Source: CAWKAV01 sp963847735 (GTDB taxonomy: Bacteria > Desulfobacterota > Desulfuromonadia > Desulfuromonadales > BM103). From it: DNA of 64,000 bases. The stretch is taken from NCBI GenBank assembly GCA_963847735.1, contig CAWKAV010000016.1, forward strand, positions 124,001 through 188,000. The letters run 5' to 3'. Shown in pieces: positions 19,293 through 25,860 of this stretch; positions within the stretch are counted from its first letter, which is position 1; each line of letters opens with the position of its first letter. The notes beneath the pieces are model-generated. The model was not told the origin of the DNA and did no database searches. It saw only the letters and a program-made list of their open reading frames with translations. Made by a program: the position numbers and the translations under genes.

Positions 19293-19347
19293 ATAAATCA
19301 AGCCCATCAAAATCAAAAGGCAGCAGAATCGCAATCTGATGTCCTCT

Positions 19348-19764
19348 CTACTCCGCCCCCACCGTCGTCAAAACAACCTTGCCGTGCTTCACCCCCTTGG
19401 TGCCTATCAACTCATCAGCCAGGCGCTTGACCTGGGCGGCCGTGCTCCGTACTACCACAACTTCCAGGCAGTGATGAGCGTCAAGATGGACATGTAATGC
19501 CGAAACAATGGCATCGTGATGAGAGTGTTGATGCTCGGTGAGCTTATCGGCCAGGTCTCGGGTGTGATGATCGTAGACCAGCGTGACGGTACCGACGGTC
19601 GGAGTGGTGTCGGCTCGCTCAACCTGATCTTCCACCAGGGCGTTGCGAATCATGTCGCGGATTGCTTCAGAGCGGTTGTCGTAGCCCTTCGTGGAAATCA
19701 GCTGGTCAAAGCTGTCCAGCAAGCGTTGATCGATGGAAATGCCAAATCTGGCGAGCTCAGCCAT
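19348..19764 (-). CDS. nikR: NikR-type nickel-responsive transcriptional regulator
   Basis: This 138-residue protein has a ribbon-helix-helix DNA-binding domain (LARFGISIDQRLLDSFDQLI, RSEAIRDMIRNAL) and an ACT-like metal domain. The nickel ligands are visible in HHDAIVSALHVHLDAHHCLEV, giving the H-x13-H-x-H-x5-C set. NikR proteins repress nickel uptake genes when nickel is bound. The ATG at 19764 matches the family start (MAELARFG). No nickel transporter or hydrogenase gene is in the window, so its targets are elsewhere. It is divergent from nrdD. Confidence 0.92.
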   Translation of the reverse strand: MAELARFGISIDQRLLDSFDQLISTKGYDNRSEAIRDMIRNALVEDQVERADTTPTVGTVTLVYDHHTRDLADKLTEHQHSHHDAIVSALHVHLDAHHCLEVVVVRSTAAQVKRLADELIGTKGVKHGKVVLTTVGAE

Positions 19765-19886
19765 AATTATCCTCACTGTCGGATGGAGATGAACGATTCT
19801 GACACGAGTTTTTCTTAATAATCAAGGATCTTGCTGGGTTAGTGGCTGATGTGAAAATTTCATCCACAGGCTTTCCACGAAGTTTT

Positions 19887-19935
19887 GCACAATATGTTGT
19901 GCATCTCTCTGATTTATTTAGCTATATGTTGTGTT
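19887..19935 (+). promoter_or_regulatory. Pair of NrdR-like boxes upstream of nrdD
   Basis: Two 16-bp sites, gcacaatatgttgtgc (19887-19902) and agctatatgttgtgtt (19920-19935), match the NrdR consensus acacwatatattgtgt. Their starts are 33 bp apart, three helical turns, as in known NrdR operators. They lie 70-120 bases before the nrdD start. NrdR represses ribonucleotide reductase operons when ATP/dATP levels are high. Confidence 0.8.
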
Positions 19936-20005
19936 TTTGCCTTTGACCTTTTGAAGTCATATGGTAATTTTCAAAAAGTGTTTGTTTTCAGTGGGGGAGG
20001 GAGTC

Positions 20006-21994
20006 GTGTTGGAATTTATTCGCAAAAGAGATGGTCGGCTGGTTGCCTTTGAAGAGAAGAATATTGTCTCTGCCATCCAGAAGACGGTCAAGGCCGTTGG
20101 TGGCACCGACATGGCGCAGGCGGTCGGCATCGGCCGTCAGGTCGTTGGAATCCTGGAAGTCATTTACAAGGACGGGCGTATCCCGACGGTTGAGAATGTC
20201 CAGGACCTGGTTGAAAAGATTCTCATCGAGAATGGACACGCCAAAACGGCCAAGGCCTATATCCTCTACCGCCAGCAACATGCCTCACTGCGTGAAACCA
20301 AGGCGTTCATCAAGGAATCGATCGAATCGATGGATTCCTATCTTTCTCAGGAAGATTGGCGGGTCAACGAGAACGCCAATATGGGTTACTCCCTGCAAGG
20401 ACTCAATAATCATATCGCGGCCAACATTACCAGCAACTACTGGCTGAACAAGATTTATCCGCACTATGTAGCTGACGCGCATCGTAACGGTGATTTTCAT
20501 ATCCACGATCTCGGCATGCTCTCCGTCTATTGCTGTGGTTGGGATCTCAAAGATCTCCTCCTCAAGGGGTTCAGCGGAGCCTACGGCAAGATCCAGAGCG
20601 CACCGCCCAAGCATTTCCGCACGGCGCTCGGCCAGATAGTCAACTTCTTCTACACTTTGCAGGGTGAAGCTGCCGGAGCTCAGGCTTTTGCCAATTTTGA
20701 TACCCTGCTCGCCCCTTTTATTCGTTATGACGGCCTCTCTTATCATGAAGTCCGCCAGTCGATGCAGGAATTCATCTTCAATATGAATGTGCCGACCCGG
20801 GTCGGTTTCCAGACGCCCTTCACCAATATCACCCTTGACCTCTTGCCGCCTCGCGACATCGGCAAAGAGGCCGTCATTATCGGCGGTAAATTAGTAAATG
20901 CCACCTACGGTGAATTTCAGGACGAGATGGATCTTTTCAATCGGGCTTTCTGCGAAGTGATGATGGCTGGTGATGCTTCCGGCCGTATCTTTTCCTTCCC
21001 GATCCCGACGGTCAATATCACCAGGGAAATCGACTGGACCAGCCCTCGCTTTCAGCCTATATGGGAGATGACGGCCAAGTACGGCATTCCATATTTCAGC
21101 AACTTCATTAATTCCGATATGGATCCGGAAGATGCTCGTTCCATGTGCTGTCGGCTGCGGCTCGACAACCGCGAACTCCGTCGCCGTGGTGGTGGGCTGT
21201 TCGGTTCCAACCCCCTGACCGGTTCGATTGGCGTGGTTACTCTGAACCTGCCACGGGCCGCTTACCAGGCCAAAGATGCTGACGGTTTTTTTGCCAGGAT
21301 CTCCGAGCTGATGCGTATGGCCTACGAATCCTTCGAAATCAAGCGCAAGCAGTTGGAGCGTCTGACCGAAGAAGGCCTCTATCCGTACAGCCGCTTTTAC
21401 CTGCAGGGGATCCGTGAACGCAGCGGTCGTTATTGGGATAATCACTTCTCTACGATTGGCCTGCTCGGCATGAACGAAGCAATGCTCAACCTTATTGGTC
21501 AGGGAATCGAGACCACGGAAGGCAAGAGCATGGCCGTGCGGACCCTGCGGTTCATGCGCAGCCAGTTGGAAGCCTTTCAGGAAGAAACCGGTCATCTTTA
21601 CAATCTCGAGGCTACGCCGGCAGAGGGCACCAGCTTCCGTCTGGCCCGTGCCGACCGGGCCCTTTATGCTGACATCGTCACCGCCGGAGATTCCGAGCCT
21701 TATTACACCAACTCGACCCAACTGCCGGTTGGCACCACTGATGATATCTTCGAAGCACTCAGCCACCAGGACTCCCTACAGACGCTATACACGGGTGGCA
21801 CGGTGTTCCATGGTTTCCTTGGTGAGCGGCTTGACGACTGGCAGAGCGCCCGGTTGATGGTGCGGCGGATTGCCGAGAATTTCCACCTGCCATATTTCAC
21901 CATCAGTCCGACCTTTACCATCTGCCCGGAACATGGCTACATCTCTGGCGAACACTTTGTCTGTCCGCATCTTCACGAAGGCCAGGCCGCCTAG
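20006..21994 (+). CDS. nrdD: Anaerobic ribonucleoside-triphosphate reductase, catalytic chain without glycyl-radical tail
   Basis: The protein (about 662 residues) has an ATP-cone at 1-95 (FIRKRDGRLVAFEEKNIVSAIQ) and the class III catalytic barrel with the active-site segments SMCCRLRLDNREL and YYTNSTQLPVGTTDD. The start is GTG 20006 or TTG 20009, 6-9 bases after gggagg. The ordinary C-terminus is missing. The frame stops at TAG after ICPEHGYISGEHFVCPH plus a short non-family tail, just where the second cysteine of the zinc site should follow. The glycyl-radical segment is on the next small ORF, in the same frame. NrdR-like boxes lie upstream. Confidence 0.93.
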   Translation: MLEFIRKRDGRLVAFEEKNIVSAIQKTVKAVGGTDMAQAVGIGRQVVGILEVIYKDGRIPTVENVQDLVEKILIENGHAKTAKAYILYRQQHASLRETKAFIKESIESMDSYLSQEDWRVNENANMGYSLQGLNNHIAANITSNYWLNKIYPHYVADAHRNGDFHIHDLGMLSVYCCGWDLKDLLLKGFSGAYGKIQSAPPKHFRTALGQIVNFFYTLQGEAAGAQAFANFDTLLAPFIRYDGLSYHEVRQSMQEFIFNMNVPTRVGFQTPFTNITLDLLPPRDIGKEAVIIGGKLVNATYGEFQDEMDLFNRAFCEVMMAGDASGRIFSFPIPTVNITREIDWTSPRFQPIWEMTAKYGIPYFSNFINSDMDPEDARSMCCRLRLDNRELRRRGGGLFGSNPLTGSIGVVTLNLPRAAYQAKDADGFFARISELMRMAYESFEIKRKQLERLTEEGLYPYSRFYLQGIRERSGRYWDNHFSTIGLLGMNEAMLNLIGQGIETTEGKSMAVRTLRFMRSQLEAFQEETGHLYNLEATPAEGTSFRLARADRALYADIVTAGDSEPYYTNSTQLPVGTTDDIFEALSHQDSLQTLYTGGTVFHGFLGERLDDWQSARLMVRRIAENFHLPYFTISPTFTICPEHGYISGEHFVCPHLHEGQAA

Positions 21995-22048
21995 AGACTG
22001 GCTGCAAAGCTGCCTGTCCCTAAATTGTGCCACAGAAGGAGAAAAAGC

Positions 22049-22189
22049 ATGTCAACCCGATGTAATGCCAAAACAGAAGTCTACTCTCGTGTTTGTGGTT
22101 TCTTTCGACCTGTCCAGCAGTGGAACAAAGGCAAGAAGGAAGAGTTTAAGGATCGTCGGGAGTATATTGTCGAAGAAGGGCGAGGCTAA
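22049..22189 (+). CDS. Detached glycyl-radical domain of NrdD (46 residues)
   Basis: The ORF encodes TEVYSRVCGFFRPVQQWNKG followed by KKEEFKDRREYI, which is the C-terminal glycyl-radical loop of class III ribonucleotide reductase; the radical glycine is the G of RVCGFF. An agaaggaga site lies 6-7 bases before the ATG, so it can be translated independently. It is in the same frame as nrdD; only one TAG (21992-21994) and 18 sense codons lie between. Either it is a separate small subunit, or it is reached by read-through, or the stop is an error. It is directly followed by nrdG, whose product would install the radical. Confidence 0.85.
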   Translation: MSTRCNAKTEVYSRVCGFFRPVQQWNKGKKEEFKDRREYIVEEGRG

Positions 22190-22194
22190 AAGGT

Positions 22195-22210
22195 GTCCCC
22201 GCACGGGGAC
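22195..22210. other. Short hairpin before nrdG
   Basis: Perfect 6-bp stem gtcccc / ggggac with a gcac loop lies in the 41-base gap between the glycyl-radical ORF and nrdG. It may affect translation or mRNA stability. Confidence 0.4.
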
Positions 22211-22230
22211 AGCCCCACGTTGTAGTTACT

Positions 22231-22926
22231 ATGGGTATTAAAGGTTTTCAGGGTACGAGTCTGCTTGATTTCCCAGGGCGGATTGCATCTCTGGTGTTCT
22301 GGGGCGGGTGTAATCTGACCTGCCCTTTCTGTCATAATCCCTCGTTGGTTCTTAACCCGACAGCGTATCCTGACCTGAATCCTGTTGACTTGCTGGCTGA
22401 TCTGGACGCTCGTAAATCTTTTATTGACGGGATTGTCGTCTCGGGAGGAGAGCCGACGCTGGACAGAAACTTGTTGCCTTTCTTGAAGGAAGTCAAGGCG
22501 TTGGGATTGGCGGTTAAGCTCGATACCAATGGACTGGCACCGCAGCTTATTGACGAACTGATCTCCGGGGAGTTGATTGATTACCTGGCGATTGATTTAA
22601 AGACCAGCCCAAAGCGCTACCCTGAGTTACATTCCGGGACGGTTTTCCCCGATAAACTGCTTGAGACCCTGCGCCTCTGTGATGGAGCGCCGATTGAACT
22701 GGAGTATCGCACTACGTGTGTTCCGGGCTGGGTTGATGATGAGGTGATCGCAACCTTGGGAGGGTTAATCAACGGCGCGCCGCTCTGGGCCCTGCAGCAG
22801 TACCATCCTGAGCACGCTCTGTGCAAGCAGGCGCGAGCAATCAATCCTTATTCTTCAGAGCAGATCCGGTCTTTTGCTGATCTTGCCAGCCGCTATGCAC
22901 AGCGGGTCATCGTGCGAGGTTTGTGA
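22231..22926 (+). CDS. nrdG: Anaerobic ribonucleotide reductase activating protein (radical SAM)
   Basis: The 231-residue protein has the radical SAM cluster motif CNLTCPFC near residue 28, the GGEP motif in VVSGGEPTLD, and the N-terminal LLDFPGRIASLVFWGGC typical of NrdG-like activases of this branch. It uses SAM and a 4Fe-4S cluster to generate the glycyl radical on the C-terminal domain of NrdD, here on a separate ORF. It follows that ORF by 41 bases. Its Shine-Dalgarno sequence is weak. Confidence 0.93.
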   Translation: MGIKGFQGTSLLDFPGRIASLVFWGGCNLTCPFCHNPSLVLNPTAYPDLNPVDLLADLDARKSFIDGIVVSGGEPTLDRNLLPFLKEVKALGLAVKLDTNGLAPQLIDELISGELIDYLAIDLKTSPKRYPELHSGTVFPDKLLETLRLCDGAPIELEYRTTCVPGWVDDEVIATLGGLINGAPLWALQQYHPEHALCKQARAINPYSSEQIRSFADLASRYAQRVIVRGL

Positions 22927-22929
22927 TTG

Positions 22930-22955
22930 CTCCGTGTGCTCTGTGCCCTTGGCGG
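22930..22955. repeat. Short dispersed-type repeat after nrdG
   Basis: The phrase ctccgtgtgctctgtgccc then ttggcgg directly after the nrdG stop resembles the inverted pair flanking 54423-54490 and the elements at 7197-7270. Confidence 0.45.
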
Positions 22956-22996
22956 TTAGTAGGAGCGCCAACCGTTTGTGCAGGATTTTAGATTAT

Positions 22997-23029
22997 AAAA
23001 AAACCCGGCCAATCTGCCGGGTTTTTTTA
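22997..23029. terminator. Bidirectional terminator
   Basis: Stem aaaaaacccggc / gccgggtttttt with a short loop, serving nrdG on the plus strand and the small membrane ORF on the minus strand. Confidence 0.92.
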
Positions 23030-23050
23030 TTTGTGGGGGAAAAAAGTGAT

Positions 23051-23179
23051 TCAAAAACGTAACCAGAGCAGAAAGGAGACGCTGCTTATCGCCATGGAAC
23101 CACCGGACAGAATGTAAAATAATGCGTCAGTAATATTGATTTGTGCTCTGGCCTCGCGGGTGTCATCTGATTTTGTCAT
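23051..23179 (-). CDS. Small single-pass membrane protein (42 residues), unrecognised
   Basis: The ORF has a clear ribosome-binding site (cggag 7 bases before ATG) and a terminator 22 bases after its stop. The protein has a charged N-terminus (MTKSDDTREARAQINITD) followed by one hydrophobic segment (ALFYILSGGSMAISSVSFLL) ending WLRF. It is too short for most gene callers. I do not recognise the family. The combination of start signal, membrane helix and terminator makes a real gene likely. Confidence 0.6.
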   Translation of the reverse strand: MTKSDDTREARAQINITDALFYILSGGSMAISSVSFLLWLRF

Positions 23180-23432
23180 AAAAGAACTCCGTCGCTTATG
23201 TTCTTGAAGTCTCCCAATCGATTCGTAGAGATCAAGAGGAAAGCAATGCTTATGCCAAAAAGACCGATCGTACTGCAGATCGGTCTAAATGATTGGAAAC
23301 ATAAGTTGTCTTTGCTTGGGGTAAGGTCTTGGCGGGAAATTTGTAACTGCAAAAACCGACAGAATGGTGAAATGACGACGCCTTCTGGCGAGCTGAGTCA
23401 AGAGACTGAGTCGCAATTCGTTGCTTGAGTGA

Positions 23433-23702
23433 TTAAGGGTTCCCCATCTTGTGGCAAAAGAGGCAACGGTACTTGGCCGGGTGTCCCTCAGGGAAGGCGA
23501 CGTTGTCCTTGTTATGACACTCCTCACAGAATTTCTCTGCAGCTTTCTTGCCCTCGTTCTTGACGATATCATGGAACCGGCGATGAGCGTCATCAAAGGG
23601 CACGCGGCTGGTCGACTCGGGTGGCGCCTGCCATAGAACAGCCAGAATTAAGATAGCAATTCCGATCAGAAGAAAATCACGTTTTTTAAGAGCAAAAGCC
23701 AT
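23433..23702 (-). CDS. Membrane-anchored diheme c-type cytochrome
   Basis: This 89-residue protein has an N-terminal membrane segment (FLLIGIAILILAVLWQA) preceded by a basic stretch, then two heme motifs, CEECH and CLFCH, in a short periplasmic domain. Histidines at HRRFHDI and EGHPAKY could be distal ligands. It resembles small cytochromes that pass electrons in the periplasm of Geobacter-like bacteria; no partner is evident. The first ATG at 23702 is used. No obvious cleavage site follows the hydrophobic stretch, so it is probably anchored. Confidence 0.85.
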   Translation of the reverse strand: MAFALKKRDFLLIGIAILILAVLWQAPPESTSRVPFDDAHRRFHDIVKNEGKKAAEKFCEECHNKDNVAFPEGHPAKYRCLFCHKMGNP

Positions 23703-23903
23703 GGGAACCTCAATAAAATATCATGTTGATTTGATTCTGCAGGAGATTGCCGCCGCATCCTATTGATCCATGAGATCAGAGAAAAGATAGCATCCATTGC
23801 CAAACACTGCAACCTGCCTTAATTCCTTTATTCGACAAACTCATCGCTGCAGATCAGGATTACATTGCTTTTTTGGGGGAAGTCTCACGAGAAGCGCGGG
23901 TTG

Positions 23904-24239
23904 TTATTCTGTGCGAATAAAGAGCAGGTAGATCGCCAGAAAAACGATAAAGGCGCCACCGCCAACCAGGACCATGAGGGAGTCGCTTGCCATGCCCCCC
24001 TCCAGTGAGGTCCCGTGGGAGAGTGTGTATCCGAGCAGATAAATGAAGCCGGTAATGGTCATGACAATGACCAGCAGCAAGCGCCAGCGCATGAGGTAAG
24101 CAACCACTGCAGAAACCCCAACCCCGGCCAGAAAGAAGGGATGTTCCATGATCTCCTTGAGGTCCATGGACTGTAGGGTTGCCATGATTTTGGACGTTTC
24201 AAATTTCTGCAAAAATTCAATAATTGAAGAAAAATCCAT
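23904..24239 (-). CDS. Hypothetical integral membrane protein (111 residues)
   Basis: The ATG at 24239 is preceded by a gggaag site; the longer ORF start is less likely. The protein begins with an amphipathic segment (MDFSSIIEFLQKFETSKIM) and then has three hydrophobic stretches: HPFFLAGVGVSAVVAYLM, RLLLVIVMTITGFIYLLGY and SLMVLVGGGAFIVFLAIYLL. It ends in a short charged tail. I do not recognise the family. It stands alone between a cytochrome gene and murI (divergent). Confidence 0.65.
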   Translation of the reverse strand: MDFSSIIEFLQKFETSKIMATLQSMDLKEIMEHPFFLAGVGVSAVVAYLMRWRLLLVIVMTITGFIYLLGYTLSHGTSLEGGMASDSLMVLVGGGAFIVFLAIYLLFIRTE

Positions 24240-24408
24240 GAGCTTCCCTTTAGTTTTCCATGCTGCTGACAGAAATATGTCGATGAGCATGATATCACTT
24301 TTTCAGTATGTGACAAAGGCTAAAAAACCTCCATATTTCTTGACTTTTGCCAGCTTGCTCACTAGAGTGACCACCTGTTAAGGAGCTCATGAAAAGAGGG
24401 TTGAAGCG

Positions 24409-25209
24409 GTGCCGGAACGAGCTATTGGTGTGTTTGATTCAGGGGTAGGTGGGCTGACCGTTTTGAGGGAGCTGCGCAGACAGCTGCCGGAGGAACCCCT
24501 TATTTATCTTGGTGATACGGCGCGTGTTCCTTATGGCACGAAAAGCGCGCCGACAGTGTTGCGTTATGCTCACGAAGCCGCACGCTTCCTCCTGGCCCAG
24601 AAGGTCAAGCTGCTGGTTGTGGCCTGTAATACAGCTTCGGCGATTGCTCTTGATGAGCTGGTGGAGCACTTTCGTGTGCCGGTGGTCGGCGTTGTCGAGC
24701 CAGGTGCCCGGCGAGCATTGGAAGTAACCCGCAACGGCCGGGTGGGGGTGGTTGGTACGGAAGGAACGATACGAAGCGGTGCCTACGAGCGGGCTTTGCG
24801 GTCAGGGCGACCCGATGTCGTGGTGTACACTGCCGCCTGTCCGCTTTTTGTCCCTCTTGCTGAAGAAGGGTGGGTCCAGCATGAAGTGACTCGTCTGATT
24901 GCACATGAGTATCTTGCGCCGCTGCTTGACAGGGGAATCGATACCCTGGTGCTGGGTTGTACCCATTACCCGCTACTCAAGCAAACGTTACAGGAGGTTG
25001 TTGGCCCGGCTGTCACACTTGTTGACTCCGCGCAGGAGACTGCAAAGGCTGTCGTCACTCAACTTGAAGAGCGCCAACTGCTGCAACGGTCAACGATCAC
25101 CCAACCACCACGTTATTTTGTGACTGATATCCCCGACCGCTTCGAGCGGGTTGGCGGCACCTTTCTTGGTGAGAAACTGCAAGGAGTCACAACAGTCTGC
25201 CTGGAGTGA
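24409..25209 (+). CDS. murI: Glutamate racemase
   Basis: The 266-residue protein makes D-glutamate for peptidoglycan. The two catalytic cysteines are visible in VACNTASA and LGCTHYPLL, together with the N-terminal IGVFDSGVGGLTVLREL and the family's GDTARVPYG. The start is GTG at 24409 with agaggg about 8 bases upstream. An upstream ATG at 24389 is in another frame. It leads a tight cluster with the GerMN gene and metH. Confidence 0.96.
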   Translation: MPERAIGVFDSGVGGLTVLRELRRQLPEEPLIYLGDTARVPYGTKSAPTVLRYAHEAARFLLAQKVKLLVVACNTASAIALDELVEHFRVPVVGVVEPGARRALEVTRNGRVGVVGTEGTIRSGAYERALRSGRPDVVVYTAACPLFVPLAEEGWVQHEVTRLIAHEYLAPLLDRGIDTLVLGCTHYPLLKQTLQEVVGPAVTLVDSAQETAKAVVTQLEERQLLQRSTITQPPRYFVTDIPDRFERVGGTFLGEKLQGVTTVCLE

Positions 25210-25212
25210 GCC

Positions 25213-25860
25213 ATGCCCAAGACCTATAATAATCCACGTAAATCAAATCACAAGCCATGGCGTAAACGAGTGGTTCTGTGGGGCGGCCTCGTCGTTCTGC
25301 TTTTCTGTGTCGGCCTTGTGGTCGGTTATTTAAATCTCCGGCAGATTCCGGGGGTGCCTCCGGTTGCCGTGGAAAAATTGTCGCCATTAAATAGGGATGT
25401 GGTTCTTTATTTCTCCTCTGTCGATGGCCGGATGCTGGTGGCTGAGACACGCAAAATAAGCGAATGTCAACGTGATGAGGATTGCATGCGCGATACGGTT
25501 CAGGCGCTGATTGCCGGCCCGGAAAGCAGTCTTGTGCCAATTTTGCCTGCACGCGTTGAACTGCATGGTGTCACTGTGGCCGGCAGTCTGGTGAGCGTCG
25601 ATTTCAGCCGGCAACTGATCGCCATGCATCCTGGAGGCACCCAGAGTGAACTGCTTACAATCTATGGCCTGGCTGATACCCTGGCAGTTAATTTCCCTCA
25701 CTTGCGCCAGATGCAGATCCTGATTGACGGAACTCCAGTCACGACGCTCAAGGGCCATGTCGATTTGCGCCAGCCGGTCAATCCCGATTTCAGCCTGGTG
25801 CAAAAGGGGGTAGCGCCTGTCGGCAAGATGATTAACTTACCCGCCGGGAGAGATGAGTGA
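25213..25860 (+). CDS. GerMN domain membrane-anchored protein
   Basis: This 215-residue protein has a basic N-terminus and one membrane helix (VVLWGGLVVLLFCVGLVVGYL), then a GerMN domain at about 60-200 with the usual phrases VVLYFSSVDGRMLVAETR, VQALIAGPES and VSVDFSRQL. GerMN domains occur in spore germination lipoproteins and in many non-sporulating bacteria, where they probably bind cell envelope material. It starts 4 bases after murI, with ggag, and overlaps the metH start as GTGA. Envelope function is inferred from murI and the domain. Confidence 0.85.
   Translation: MPKTYNNPRKSNHKPWRKRVVLWGGLVVLLFCVGLVVGYLNLRQIPGVPPVAVEKLSPLNRDVVLYFSSVDGRMLVAETRKISECQRDEDCMRDTVQALIAGPESSLVPILPARVELHGVTVAGSLVSVDFSRQLIAMHPGGTQSELLTIYGLADTLAVNFPHLRQMQILIDGTPVTTLKGHVDLRQPVNPDFSLVQKGVAPVGKMINLPAGRDE

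Noticed and set aside
20891..21766. 291-residue open frame antisense to nrdD
   Set aside because: Same reason; the sense frame is the conserved catalytic domain.
21992..22048. UAG in nrdD as pyrrolysine or selenocysteine-like recoding
   Set aside because: The residues around the codon are not family-like, there is an independent ribosome-binding site for the next ORF, and no pyl genes are seen. Kept only as a minor alternative.
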